Below, in pieces: positions 33,240 to 45,027 of a stretch of DNA of 64,000 nucleotides. The translations under genes were made by a program, and so were the position numbers. Below the pieces are notes generated by a model, which ran no database searches, was not told where the DNA came from, and saw only the letters and a program-made list of their open reading frames with translations. The stretch covers positions 52,497,353-52,561,352 of the forward strand of contig NC_092054.1 in assembly GCF_003086295.3 (NCBI RefSeq). Direction: 5' to 3'. The DNA comes from Arachis hypogaea (Eukaryota > Streptophyta > Magnoliopsida > Fabales > Fabaceae). Each line of letters opens with the position of its first letter. Position 1 is the first letter of the stretch.

Positions 33240-34321
33240 ATCCGAGGAACATCCACTTCCCAGAACAAAGGTTGTTAAATTCCAATTTCTGCTTTAACTC
33301 TGTGATAGTTGTCGTTATAAGAGTTTACCTTAGGAGTCATATAGTAGTAATTAGTGTCTATTTTTATTTTACCTCTAATTAAGTTATAGTCTATTTTTCT
33401 CATCATCAGCAAACATGAATAAAATAGTAGATCTTTTAAATAAGAGGCAATAAAATTCGAGTTTTTAATAAGAAAAATTCTAATTAGTAACATGTGGTGG
33501 CAATGCTTTCTGTCTTCTAAATGAATGCTTGAACAGTGCATATGTCTTTTGAATTTGTTGTTTAAGACTGTTAAATATGTTGGCTCTTGAAAGAATGATG
33601 AACATGAGACATGTTATTGATAATCTGAAAAATCATAAAAATGATTCTTGAAGCAAGAAAAAGCAGCAAAGAACAAAGCTTGCAGAAAAAAAAAAGAGAG
33701 AGAAAGAGAAAGCAAGCAGAAAAAGCTAAAGCTCTTAAAACCAAAAGGCAAGGGTAATAGAAAGGATCCCAAGGCTTTGAGCATCAGTAGATAGGAGGGC
33801 CTAAAGGAATAAAATCCTGGCCTAAGCAGCTAAACCAAGCTGTCCCTAGCTATGTGCTTGTGGCGTGAAGGTGTCAAGTGAAAACTTGAGACTGAGCGGT
33901 TAAAGTCAAGGTCCAAAGCAAAAAAAGAAGAGTGTGCTTAAGAACCCTGGACACCTCTAAATGGGGACTTTAGCAAAGCTGAGTCACAATCTAAAAGGGT
34001 TCACCCAATTATGTGTCTGTGGCATTTATGTATCCGGTGGTAATACTGGAAAACAAAGAGCTTAGGGCCACGGCCAAGACTCATAAAGTAGCTGTGTTCA
34101 AGAATCATCATACTGAAATAGGAGAATCAATAACACTATCTGAATTCTAAGTTCCTATAGATGCCAATCACTCTGAGCTTCAATGGATAAAGTGAGATGC
34201 CAAAACTGTTCGGAAGCAAAAAGCTACTAGTCCCGCTCATCTAATTAGAATCTGAGCTTCACTCAAAAACTCTGAAATATTATTGCTTCTTGACTTATTA
34301 GTCTTCTATTTTATTTGTCTA
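33240..34321 (+). other. Element C 3' non-coding region
   Basis: No ORF on either strand that resembles a protein. Purine-rich stretch (AAAAAAAAAAGAGAGAGAAAGAG) near 33,688-33,712. Confidence 0.55.
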
Positions 34322-34359
34322 GTTGCTTGAGGACAAGCAACAGTTCAAGTTTGGTGTTG
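34322..34359 (+). promoter_or_regulatory. Terminal hairpin B plus PPT-like sequence, element C
   Basis: Stem GTTGCTTG / CAAGCAAC, loop AGGA, then AGTTCAAGTTTGGTGTTG directly abutting the 3' LTR. This is the expected plus-strand primer position. Confidence 0.78.
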
Positions 34360-35899
34360 TGATGAGCAGATATTTTATACGCTTTTTGGGGTTAATTTCA
34401 AATAGATTTTAGTATGTTTTAGTTGGTTTTCAGGTTATTTTCATTAGTTTCTAGGAAAAATCCACATTTCTGGACTTTACTATGAGTTTGTGTATTTTTT
34501 TTGTAATTTCAGGTATTTTCTGGCTGAAATTAAGGGAGCTGAGCAAAAATCTGATTCAGGCTGAAAAAGGACTGCTGATGCTGTTGGATTCTGACCTCCC
34601 TGCACTCAAAATGGATTTTCTGGAGCTACAAGACTCCAAATGGCGTGATTCAAATTGAGTTGGAAAGTAGACATCCAGGGCTTTCCAGTAATATATAATA
34701 GTCCATACTTTTCTCAAGGATAGATGACGTAAACTAGCGTTCAACGTCAGCTCTCTGTCCAATTCTGGCGTCCAGCGCCAGAAACAAGTTGCAAGTTGGA
34801 GTTCAACGCCAGAAAATGATCCAAAGCTGGCGTTGAACGCCCAAAACAGCCCCAGGCACGTGAGAAGCTTTAGTCTCAGCCCCAGCACACACCAAGTGAG
34901 CCCCAAAAGTGGATTTCTGCACTATCTGTTATAGTTTACTCATTTTCTGTAAACCTAGGTTACTAGTTTAGTATTTAAACAACTTTTAGAGATTTATTTT
35001 GCATCTCATGACATTTTTTAGATCAAAACTTTATACTCTTTGACGGCATGAGTCTCTAAACTCCATTGTTGGGGGTGAGGAGCTCTGCTGTGTCTCGATG
35101 AATTAATGCAAGTATTTTTATTTTCCATTCAAACATGCGTGTTCCTATCTAAGATATCCATTCGCGCCTAACTATGGAGAAGGTGATGATCAGTGACACT
35201 CATCACCTTCCTCAATCCATGAACGTGTGTCTGACAATCACTTCCGTTCTACATCAGATTGAATGAATATCTCTTAGATTCCCTAATCAGAATCTCCGTG
35301 GTATAAGCTAGATTGATGGCGGCATTCATGAGAATCCGGAAAGTCTAAACCTTGTCTGTGGTATTCTGAGTAGGATTCTGGGATTGGATGGCTGTGACGA
35401 ACTTCAAACTCGCGAGTGCTGGGCGTAGTGACAGACACAAAAGGATAGTAAATCCTATTCCGGTACGACTGAGAACCTGCAGATGATTAGTCGTGCGGTG
35501 ACAGTGCACCTGGACCCTTTTCACTGGAAGGATGGATGGTAGCCATTAACAACGGTGATCCACCTACACACAGCTTGCCATAGGAGGACGTTCGTGCATG
35601 AATCAGAGGACAGAGGAAAGCAGAGATTCTGAAGACAAAGCATCTCTAAAACTCCAACATATTATCCATTACTGCATAACAAGTAACCTTTAATCCATGC
35701 TCTCTTGTTTATTCGCAACTCAACTGATAAATATAATTGACTTCCTGACTAAGAATTGCAAGATAACCATAGATTGCTTCAAACCAACAATCTCCGTGGG
35801 ATTCGACCCTTACTCACGTAAGGTATTACTTGGACGACCCAGTGCACTTGCTGGTTAGTGGTACGAGTGTGAAAAGTGTGATTCACAATTCGTGCACCA
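34360..35899 (+). repeat. Element C 3' LTR (1540 bp)
   Basis: TGATGAGCAGATATTTTATA...ATTCGTGCACCA. It differs from the 5' LTR at scattered positions and a few small indels, so the insertion is not brand new. Confidence 0.92.
34735..34850. repeat. GGCGTTNAACGCC palindrome cluster, element C 3' LTR
   Basis: Partner of 24198-24312, with substitutions inside the palindromes (GGCGTCCAGCGCC here, GGTGTCCAGCGCC there). Confidence 0.72.
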
Positions 35900-35904
35900 G
35901 GTCC
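35900..35904. other. Target-site duplication GGTCC, right of element C
   Basis: Second copy of the 5-bp duplication. Confidence 0.9.
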
Positions 35905-38900
35905 TTTCCAGTTTACTGCCAGCTTTCCTTCTCAAGGTCGAGTTGTTCCGATATTATTTCGGATTAGGATGAGGTCGTTCTCAACAAAACTTCGCGGCCC
36001 TACCTTTTGATTGTATCTTGAAGCCATTCAACGTTTTAATGCCTCTTCCCTGATCCGAGCTCTTTCTCGGATTTCTGGAAGTAGATCGAATTCTTCTTTT
36101 TGAAGTTGGGAGTTGGCCTCTTCATTGTAGTGAATCACTCTAGGCGACCCTTCTTCGACCTCCACTAGGATCATTGCCTCTATTCCGTAAGCTAATCGGA
36201 AGGGTGATTCCTTTGTGGTGGAGTGTGGCGTAGTCCGATATGCCCATAGGACTTGTGGGAGCTCTTCGGCTCAGGCTCCCTTTGCATCCTGTAATCTCCA
36301 TTTTAGCCCGGCTAATATGACTTTGTTGGCAGCTTCTACTTGTCCATTGGCCTGGGTGTGTTCTACGGATGTGAATTGATGTTTTATGTTTAGATCGGCC
36401 ACCAACTTTCTAAAGCCTGCATCTGTAAATTGAGTACCATTGTCTGTGGTTATAGAGTATGGGACCCCAAACCTTGTGACAATGTTTCTATATAGGAATT
36501 TTCGACTTCTTTGAGCAGTGGCGTTAGCTAGGGGTTCTGCCTCGGTCCATTTTGTGAAATAGTCTACCCCACTATGAGAAATTTGACTTGTCCTGATCCT
36601 TGAGGGAAGGATCCGAGTAGATCGAGTCCCCATTTTGCGAATGGCCAGGGTGAGGTTACGCTGATGAGCTCCTCTGGCGGGGCGATGTGAAAGTTGGCAT
36701 GCTTCTGACATGGTGGACATGTCTTCACAAATTCTGTTGCTTCTTTTTGTAAGGTCGGCCAATAGAATCCAGCTCGGAGTACTTTCTTGACGAGTGCCTG
36801 TGCTCCGAAGTGGTTGCCATAAATGCCACTGTGTACTTCTTCTAAAACTTCTTTCGTATTAGAAGTCGGTACGCATTTTAATAGTGGTGTCGATATCCCT
36901 TTCTTGTATAAAGTATCATTTATGATGGTGTAGTATTGTGCCTCCCATTTTAACCTCTTTGCTTCCTTCTTATCTGTAAGTAGTGCTTCTGTTTTGAGGT
37001 AATTGATTATAGGAGTCATCCATCCTTGATCCAGACCTATTATGGTTAGGATTTTTTCTTCTTCTGAGATTGACAGGTTCTGCAGCATCTCTTGGATGAG
37101 GCTTCTATTGTTGCTCCCTGGTTTGGTGCTAGCTAATTTTGAGAGTGCATCAGCTCGAGCATTTTGTTCTTGGGGTATATGGCGGATCTTATATTCCCCG
37201 AGTTGTCCGAGCTGTTCCTTGGCTTTGTCTAAGTACTTTTTCATGGTGGGATCCTTGGCTTGGTAGCTCCCTGCTATTTGTGAAGTGACTACTTGTGAGT
37301 CGCTGAAGATGATAAGCTTTTGAGCTCCAACCTCCTTAGCCAGCTTCAAACCAGCTAGTAATGCCTCATACTCGGCTTGGTTGTTTGAGGCAGGAAACCC
37401 GAATTTGAGGGAAACTTCGATTTGGGTTCCCTGGTCACTTTCAATTATCACACCCGCGCCACTTTCAGTTTTGTTTGCGGAACCGTCTACATAGAGATTC
37501 CATTCTATAGGGATTTTCGGGGTGTCTGTAAATTCTGTAATGAAGTCGGCCAAATATTGCGATTTGATGGCTGTCCGAGCTTCACATTGAAGGTCGAATT
37601 TAGACAGCTCGACTGCCCATTATAAGATTCTTCCTGCTAAATCTGTCTTCTGTAGAATACCTTTTATGGGCTGGTTGGTCCGAACCCTGATAATGTGGGC
37701 TTGGAAGTATGGACAAAGTCGTCGAAATGTTAATATGAGAGAATAGGCGAATTTTTCTATTTTTCGGTAGTTCAGTTCGGATCCTTGTAATGCTTTGCTG
37801 ATGAAGTATACAGGCTGTTGCCCATTGTCATCTTCTCAGACTAGTGCTGAGGCTACTGCCCGATTGCCTACTGCGAGGTACAATACAAGTGGTTCTCCTT
37901 CCCGTGGCCGAGTTAGGATAGGTGGTTGTCCCAGGAATCTTTTGAAATCTTGGAAGACCTGCTCGCACTCCGTTGTCCATTCGAATCTCTTTCCCTTCCT
38001 TAGAGTGGCGTAGAAGGGTAGGGATCTTATTGCCGATCCGGCTAGGAATCTGGACAAGGCTGCCAGTCTTCCGTTGAGTTGTTGTACCTCTTTGACACAG
38101 GTCAAACTTTTCATATTGAGTATAGCCTTGGATTCATCCGGATTTGCTTCAATTTCCCTTTGTGTGAGCATAAAACCCAAGAATTTTCCGGCTTCTACTG
38201 CGAAGGTGCATTTTGCAGGGTTGAGTCGCATGCCATGCCTTCTTATAATGTTGAATACTTGGGTGAGGTCGGACAGTAACGTCTCTTCACTTTGCATTTT
38301 TATTAACATGTTGTCCACATAGACTTCCATGATTTTCCTGATATGGTCTGAAAAGACCTTATTCATTAATCTCTGATAAGTAGCTCCCGCGTTTTTGAGT
38401 CCGAAAGGCATGACGATGTAGCAGTATTTTGCTTTTGGGGTTAAGAATGAAGTTTTTTCTTGATCGGGTGGGTACATCGGGATTTGATTGTACCCCGAAT
38501 AAGCGTCCATAAACGAGAGGTATTTATATCCGGAGGAGGCATCCACCAAAGCGTCGATACTTGGGAGTGGATATGGATCCTTTGGGCAGGCTTTGTTGAG
38601 ATCAGTGTAGTCGGTGCACATCCGCCACTTCCCGTTTGATTTTTTCACCAAGACGACATTAGCTAGCCATAGTGGGTACTTAACTTCTCTTATGAATCCT
38701 GCCTCCAGTAAAGCTTGTATTTTTTCTTCCACAGCTTGGGATCGTTCTGGTCCGAGCTTTCTGCGTCTCTACTGTACTGGCCGAGATCTTGGAGAAACTG
38801 CCAGCTTGTGGCACATTAACTTTGGGTCTATACCGGGCATGTCTGCGGCTTTCCATGCAAAGAGGTTGACATTGTCTCTTAAAAACTGTATTAGTTATTA

Positions 38901-39146
38901 TTTTATGTCTCTTTTTAGGATTGTGCCAATATTGGTTGCTTTGTCAGGGACATCTCTGATCTGGACTTTTTCTACTTTGCCTTTGGGTTGTGGACGGACT
39001 TCTTCCTGTCCTCGAACTCCACCAAGTTCGATGGTGTGGATTTCTTCTCCTCTGCCTCTGAGGTTTAGACTTTCGTTATAAAAGCGGCGTGCCGTCTTCT
39101 GGTCTGCTCTTATTGTAGCTATTCCTTCTGTGGTTGGAAACTTCAT
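35905..39146 (-). pseudogene. Tat-2 right copy pol (RT, two RNase H, integrase)
   Basis: The frame opens at MKFPTTEG (39146). RT (38732-37836) carries YTDLNKACPKDPYPLP, FMDAYSGYNQIPMYPP and MPFGLKNAGATYQ, but the active site is Y-V-D-N: codon 38310-38312 is AAC where the left copy has GAC. RT-linked RNase H and a second RNase H (YVDGSANKTESGAG, NNQAEYEALLAGL) follow. Integrase has HFGAQALVKKV...CPPCQKHA, a core with DNGTQF and NGQVEAANK, and a frameshift near 36,580. Stops include TGA 36271-36273 and another near 36,030. Dual RNase H places it in the Tat lineage. Confidence 0.88.
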
Positions 39147-40800
39147 GCACAGGTGTGGAGTCGAGACTACTGCCGAGCTGGTTTAATGTTGTCCGACCTA
39201 TTAGGGCATTGTAGGCTGAACTCGCGTCGACCACGAGATAGTCTATATTGAGTGTCCTTGACCGGTTTCCTTTTCCAAAGGTCGTGTGTAGTGAGATGTA
39301 CCCAAGTGGTTGGATTGGAGTGTCTCCCAGCCCGAACAGGCTGTTCGGATATGCTCTGAGTTCTTTTTCTTCCAGGCCGAGTTTGTCGAAGGCAGTTTTG
39401 AACAAGATATCAGCTGAGCTTCCTTGGTCCACCAGTGTGCGGTGGAGATTTGCATTGGCCAATATGATAGTGATGACCATGGGATCGTCATGTCCCGAGA
39501 TGATGCCTGCTGCGTGTTCTTTAGTAAAAGTGATTGTGGGGATGTCGGGTGCTTCCTCTCTTCCCTCGACATGATATACATCTTTAAGATGTCTTTTGCG
39601 AGATGATTTGGAGATTCCTTCCCCCGCAAATCCTCCATGTATCATATGGACATGTCTGTCTGGGGTACGAGGTGGTCGTTCAGTTCGTCTGACATCTTCG
39701 TCCCTTCTTCTTTTTCTTGGTTCCTCAGCTCGACTAGCTAAGTACCAATCTAATTTTCCCTCTCTTACTAATTTCTCTATGACATTTTTTAAGTCGAAAC
39801 ATTCATTGGTGAAGTCTCCGTAGATTCGATGGTATTCACAATATTCACCCCGATTTCCTCCTCCTTTTTTTGTTTTTGAGTGGTCGAGCTGGGGGAATTT
39901 TTTCAGTATGGCAAACTTCTCTGTAGACGTCCACAAGGGATACCTGAAGAGGGGTGTAATTGTGGTATTTTTTGATCTTTTTCCCATGTTGATCTTCTTT
40001 CTTTTTGGACTCTTTATCCTTATCTCGGGAGGAGTAGGAGAATCCGGGCTTTGAGGCCTCTGCTAGTCGAGAGTTTTCCTCTATGTTGATGTACTTCTCT
40101 ACTCGTTCTTACACTTCATTCAGAGATGTGGGATATTTTTTCGATATAGAGTGGCTAAAAGGTCCCTCTCGTAAGCCATTGATGAGACCCATAATGGCGG
40201 CCTCTGTTGGTAGACTTTGTATGTCTAGACATGTTTTGTTGAATCTTTCCATGTAACTGCAGAGATTTTCCTGATCTCTTTGCTGGATTCCTAATAGACT
40301 TGGGGCGTGCTTAGCTTTCTCTTTTTGGATGGAGAACCTGGCCAGAAACTTCTTGGCTAAGTCGTCGAAGCTTGAGATGGACCTAGGGGTAGATTGTCGA
40401 ACCATTTAATCACTGTCTTTGTTAAAGTAGTCGGGAAGGCTTTGCAGTGGACTACATCTGAGGCATCGGTGGGGTACATTCGACTTCTGAAATTACTGAG
40501 GTGATGACTGGGATCTACTGTGCCATCGTATAGAGTTATGTCGGGAAGTTTGAAGTCTTTTGGGATTTTGGTCCTCATGATTTCTTTGGTGAATGGGTCT
40601 TGGTCTTTACGGGGGCTGTCTTCGTGACCAGATCGGTTTGTTTTGGCTTTAAGATCTGCTTTGAGTTTTAGGAGCTTGTCCTTTAACTCGCGACGCCGCC
40701 TAACTTCCCTTCGTAGGTCTCTCTCAGCTTCTCGTTGATGCTCCACCTCTTTTTCGAGTTATTTTAGGCGGTTTTGGAGTGCCTCCATGGCTTCGCGTTT
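39076..40800 (-). pseudogene. Tat-2 right copy gag and protease, frameshifted
   Basis: Gag core in two overlapping frames (40746-40357 and 40405-40109), shifted by a lost G near 40,385. A further frame (39987-39076) holds the C-terminal Gag with CEYHRIYGDFTNECFDLKN, a basic R/K stretch and the protease with active site LVDQGSSADILF. GLGDTPIQPLG and a terminal TTLNQLGS block follow. The intact 39987-39076 stretch shows the ~68 bp that the left copy lost. Confidence 0.82.
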
Positions 40801-40937
40801 GGTGAATCTTTGTCTTTGTTAGGTTGAGGAGTATCTTTCGGTGTAGTGTCTGCATTTTTGTTTGGTGTTCTGTCTACCAAACCAGAGTTGTGGTCGTTGT
40901 CCTGGTCATCTGCTATGTGGATGGAATGACATCCAGG

Positions 40938-40956
40938 TTCCCCGGCAACGGCGCCA
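40938..40956 (-). promoter_or_regulatory. Primer binding site, Tat-2 right copy
   Basis: Minus strand TGGCGCCGTTGCCGGGGAA, matching 18 nt of the tRNA-Asp 3' end. Confidence 0.88.
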
Positions 40957-40957
40957 A

Positions 40958-41488
40958 TGTTCCGAGGGTTACCTAAAACTGTAGGTCGATCTCGGATGAG
41001 ATCTTCAGTACTGGTCGGATATGACGTATCCAGCTGGTGGATGGTGGCCGGAGTTACCGTGTCCGACTTGTTGGACTTGGTGGCGGTGCTAATCCTTCGT
41101 CACCGGAGGGTGGTAGTACCTGCAAGGGACTCCGATGCTTAAGTTAGCAAGGGTATTAAGCAGGTTTTTAGTAGAATCAGAGTATGAGTTATACCTGGGT
41201 GCTCCAGTGTATTTATAATCGTGAGGAGTGACCCTTCTGGGGATAAGATAGTTATCTTATCCTATCTTATCTTTGGGTGAGGTCATCTTATCTTCAAGGA
41301 AACCGCCTTTATCTTTCTAGGCTTTGGCTACCTTTAAATTTGGGCTGTGTTTCTTCGTTTGGGGCTTCTTGGGCCTCTGTAGTGATTTGGCCGAGCTCTT
41401 GAAGAGGTTGGATAGTCTGACCTGAAAAGGTCGGTCGACTTGTCGTTAAAACATCCTGGGTCAGACAGCTCGACCCAGGGTATGAACA
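40958..41488 (-). repeat. Tat-2 right copy 5' LTR (531 bp)
   Basis: Minus strand TGTTCATACC...CCTCGGAACA. TATAAATA at 41210-41217. The boundary is placed where homology to the element E ORF (reading LARL) stops and TG begins. Confidence 0.88.
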
Positions 41489-42230
41489 CTAACCTTGCCA
41501 AAGTGGAGGGCTTGTCCGCCACCTTGTAGAGTTCTAGAGGTATGATTTAATGAACTTCTACTTCCTCTCCGTTCATGATGCTATGGATCATGATAGCCCG
41601 GTCTATTGTAACTTCAGACCGGTTGCTAGTAGGAATGATAGAGCGTTGGATAAACTCCAACCATCCCCTAGCCACAGGTTTGAGGTTAAGCCTTCTTAAT
41701 TGAACCGGCTTGCCTCTTGAGTCTCTCTTCCATTGGGCTCCTTCCATACAGATGTCCATGAGGATTTGGTCCAACCTTTGATCAAAGTTGACCCTTCTAG
41801 TGAAAGGATAAGGATCTCCTCTCATCATTGGCAAGTTAAATGCCAACCTCACATTTTCCAAAATGAAATCCAAGTAATTCCTCCGAACCATTGTGAGCCA
41901 ATTCTTTGGGTTCGGGTTCATACTTTGATCATGGTTCTTAGTGATCCATGCATTAGCATAGAACTCTTGAACCATTAAGATTCTAACTTGTTGGATTGGG
42001 TTGGTGAGAGCTTCCCAACCTCTTCTTCGAATCTCACGTCAGATCTCCGGATATTCACCCTTTTTGAGCATGAAGGGGACCTCGGGGATCACCTTTTTCT
42101 TGGCCACAACTTCATAGAAGTAGTCTTGATGGACCTTTGAGATAAATCTCTCCATCTCCCATGACTCGGAGGTGGAAGCAATTGCCTTCCCTTTCCTATT
42201 TCTAAAGGTTTCTCCAGCCTTAGGTGCCAT
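41489..42230 (-). pseudogene. Element E right copy: downstream ORF, truncated
   Basis: ATG at 42228-42230 (MAPKAGETFRNRKGKA). The same domain as in element C: KKKVIPEVPFMLKKGEYPEI, MVQEFYANAWITK, DQRLDQILMDICMEGAQW, LKPVARGWLEFIQRSIIPTS, SEVTIDRAIMIHSIM. TGA at 42039-42041 and TAA near 41,545 break it; after that the frame goes on (ELYKVADKPSTLARL) up to the Tat-2 LTR. Like its relatives it may encode an accessory protein of unknown role. Confidence 0.78.
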
Positions 42231-42269
42231 TAATGGTTATGGAAAAACAAAAAAATCAGAGCTTATCCC

Positions 42270-42307
42270 ACACCAAACATAGAAGTTTTGCTCGTCCTCG
42301 AGCAAAA
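42270..42307 (-). promoter_or_regulatory. Hairpin B plus PPT-like motif, element E right copy
   Basis: Minus strand stem TTTTGCTCG / CGAGCAAAA (9 bp), loop AGGA, then ACTTCTATGTTTGGTGTGGG. It ends about 55 nt before the downstream ORF's ATG. Confidence 0.72.
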
Positions 42308-42707
42308 GAAGAAAGAAAGGAGTAGAAGAAGAAGAAATGGAGGAGATGGAGGGAAGTAGTGGTTTCGGCTAAGGGGGGTTAAGTGTGTATGAGTTGTGAA
42401 ATTGAAGGTTGTAAGGAGGGGTATTTATAGGGTAGGGGAGAGAGGGAATAAGTTTGAATTTGAATGGTAAGGTAGGTGGGATTTTATGATGGATGAATGT
42501 GAGTGGTGAAGAGGTTGTGGGGAAGAGGGTAGGATTTGATAGGTGAATGGTATTTGGGAAAGAGATATTGATGGGATTGGTCAAAGGTATTTGGGGAAGA
42601 GTGTTATGGAGAGGTGTGAAAAGGAGAGAGAGTGAGTTGAGGTAGGTGGGGATCCTGTGGGGTCCACAGATCCTGAGGTGTCAAGGAATTCTGCTCCCTG
42701 CACCATT
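42308..42707 (-). other. Element E right copy: leader of downstream ORF
   Basis: Purine-rich on the plus strand; no supported ORF. Aligns with 20031-20429. Confidence 0.55.
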
Positions 42708-42985
42708 CTGGCATTCAAACACCCTCAGTGTGCCAATTCTGGCGTTAAACGCCAGCTCTGCTACTTTTTCTAGCGTTAAATGCCAGTCTGCTGCCCCTTT
42801 CTGGTGTTTAACGCCAGCCAGACACCCTTTTCTGGCGTTAAACACCAGTCTGTCTGCCAATTTTGGCGTTTAACGCCAGCCAGACACCCAGACACCCTAT
42901 TCTGGCGTTAAATGCCCAGAATGCTGCCAGACTGGGCGTTAAACACCCATTTTGCTATCCTTACTGGCGTTTAAACGCCAGTAAG
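42708..42985. repeat. GGCGTTNAACGCC palindrome array, element E right copy
   Basis: Nine palindromes. It has two more units (around 42,840-42,895, including a doubled CAGACACC linker) than the left copy, showing copy-number change after duplication. Confidence 0.82.
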
Positions 42986-43126
42986 CCTGTCCTCCAGGGT
43001 GTGCTATTTTTATGCTATTTTTTTATTTTGCTTTAATTCTGCAGCTATTTTTATGACTTCACATGATCATCAACCTAAAGAAATCATAAAATGACAATGG
43101 AATATAAATAAATATAATTAAATAAC

Positions 43127-43150
43127 ATTGGGTTGCCTCCCAATAAGCGC
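43127..43150 (-). promoter_or_regulatory. Hairpin A, element E right copy
   Basis: Minus strand GCGCTT then ATTGGG-AGGCAA-CCCAAT, a 6-bp stem. Confidence 0.75.
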
Positions 43151-43193
43151 TTCTTTAACGTTAATAGCTTGACAGTGAGCTCTTAAAGAGCTT

Positions 43194-44867
43194 TAATAAA
43201 CCCCATTCGGAGGGTTTATCTTGTGTTGAATTTAGAGGATTTTATCGCCTTTTTCCACATTTATTCAATAGAATAGCATGGTTTTATAACTTCTCCTTTA
43301 ATTATGCTTAAGAGTGAAAACATGCTTTTTAGGTCTTACAATAGCTAAATTTAATTTACCTTGATTCCATTAGGTGCCTTGATATGTTTGTTAAGTGATT
43401 TCAGATTTAGGAGGCAAAGATTGGATCAAGGGAATGAAGGAAAAGCATGTAACAATGGAGAACTCATGAAGAAATGAAGGAAGCATAAAAGATGTCAAGC
43501 CGACCTCTTCGCACTCAATCGACCATAACTTGAGCTACGAAAGTCCAAATGATGCAGTTCTAGTTGCGTTGGAAATCTAACATCCGGAGCTTCGTAATAA
43601 TATAAGATTTGCCATAGTTGCATCGCGGATATAGGCGCGCACGCGCACGATACACGTATGCACCGATTTGCATGTGATTCATTAAATGCAAATTCGTGGC
43701 CAACGAATTCTAAAGCCTTGTAGGCTCAATCCAACTCATTTATGATACTATTTAAGCCAAGGATTGAAGGGGAATTGACATACTTTACATACTTTTGATC
43801 ATTAGTTTAAGTTTTAGGATTAGTTTTAGTTAGTTTCAGAGAGAGAAGCTCTAACTTCTCTCTAGAATTAGGATTAGGTTTAGATCTAGATCTAGCTCTT
43901 CTTCTCTCTTCTAATTTTCCTTTTTCTTCCCTAATTATTCTCTTGTAGTTGTAGAATTCTTCTTCTCTTGTAAGTCCTTTGTATTGTTAGTTGTAGTTTA
44001 TGAACTTTTTTTTGTAGATCTACATTTCTTCTTCAATGCAATTGGTAAGTTCTTTGTTGTTTCATGATTGTTTTCCTTTTCTATTCTTGATCTCTTGCTA
44101 TTCTAGTTAGATCTCTCTTTAATTCTTACAATTCATGTTGTTTGCTTTTGTTGCCTTCTATGTGTTTGTTAAAATGCTTCTTTTAGTTATGAGTTTACTT
44201 TTCTATTGTTTTGCCTTTCTATTGTTAATCTCTTACTTTTGTAGTTGTAGATTCCTTTAATTCTTGCAATTTACTATGCTTTTCTTTTGTGCCTTCCAAG
44301 TGTTTGATGAAATGTTTGGTTGGATTTTAGAGTAGATTTTGTTCCTCTTGGCTTGGGAAGGTAACTTAGGAACTCTTGAGTTACTAATGTCCAAGTGATT
44401 GATGATTGGGAGCCATTAACTCTAGATCTCACTAATTGATTTGGTGGAGAACTAGGACTTATGGACTTGGATTGACATAGCTCATTTGACTTTCCTTTAT
44501 TAGTTAGAGGATGACTTAATGTGGTTGATCCTTGCCAATTCTCATGTTGTGGTTAGTGATTAGGATAGAGATCCTTGACCACCAACCCTTGCCAAGGCCT
44601 TTTTAGTTGTTAGTTTATTTTCATTGCCATTTATATTTCTTGTTCCTTATTCCCAAAACCCCAAAACATACCTCAACCAATAACAAGAACACTTTATTGT
44701 AATTCCTAGGGAGAATGACCCGAGGTTCAACACTTCGGTTTATAAATTTAGGGGTTTGTTTTAGTGACAAACAAATTTTTGTATGAAAGGACTATTGTTG
44801 GTTTAGAAACTATATTGCAATGAGAATCCATTTGTGAATTCTAAACCACACAAAAGTCCTCTCATCA
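43194..44867 (+). repeat. Element D 5' LTR
   Basis: Starts TAATAAACCCC (canonical TG changed to TA), ends CTCTCATCA. It contains CpG-rich GCGCGCACGCGCACGATACACG near 43,635, a TATTTAAG box near 43,749 and a T/C-rich region with repeated TTCTTCTCT. Confidence 0.9.
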
Positions 44868-44870
44868 AAA

Positions 44871-44888
44871 TGGCACCGTTGCCGGGGA
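44871..44888 (+). promoter_or_regulatory. Primer binding site (tRNA-Asp-like), element D
   Basis: TGGCACCGTTGCCGGGGA, one mismatch (A for G at position 5) from the tRNA-Asp complement, 3 nt after the LTR. Confidence 0.85.
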
Positions 44889-45027
44889 ATTGTAATGGTG
44901 TTGTGTTATTAGTTATTGTATATATGTGAATAGTGTGAATATGTTTGCTTTTGTTAGTTCTTGCTAGTTTTAGGATTTAATTTTCTTGCTTCTTATTTGA
45001 TTTTATTTTTCATTCTCTCTTTTCATT

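Larger units (their letters stand above)
23826..35899 (+). mobile_element. Element C: near-complete Athila-like Ty3/gypsy retrotransposon
   Basis: 12,074 bp with paired 1.54-kb LTRs, GGTCC duplication, tRNA-Asp primer site, leader, gag-pol frame (26080-31188), hairpin A, palindrome array, hairpin B, downstream ORF (32145-33239), second hairpin B and PPT-like sequence. It is inserted in Tat-2 integrase, opposite in orientation. Three stops in gag-pol and two in the downstream ORF make this copy inactive, but its organisation is that of an autonomous element. It is the only element here with RT and integrase that shares its LTR type with B and E. Confidence 0.93.
35905..41488 (-). mobile_element. 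Tat-2, right copy (continues left at 23709-23820 and its 3' UTR)
   Basis: Minus-strand 5' LTR, primer site, gag, protease, RT, two RNase H modules and integrase, interrupted by element C. The 3' LTR is absent because the 3' UTR ends at the junction at 22,271. It is inserted in the downstream ORF of element E with flank CTAAC. Confidence 0.88.
41489..43193 (-). mobile_element. Element E, right copy, post-pol part
   Basis: Minus-strand continuation of the element at 51339-57150 after removing element D. It ends at AGCTT, the duplicated target of D. It carries hairpin A, array, leader, hairpin B and the downstream ORF, which is cut by the Tat-2 LTR. Confidence 0.85.
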
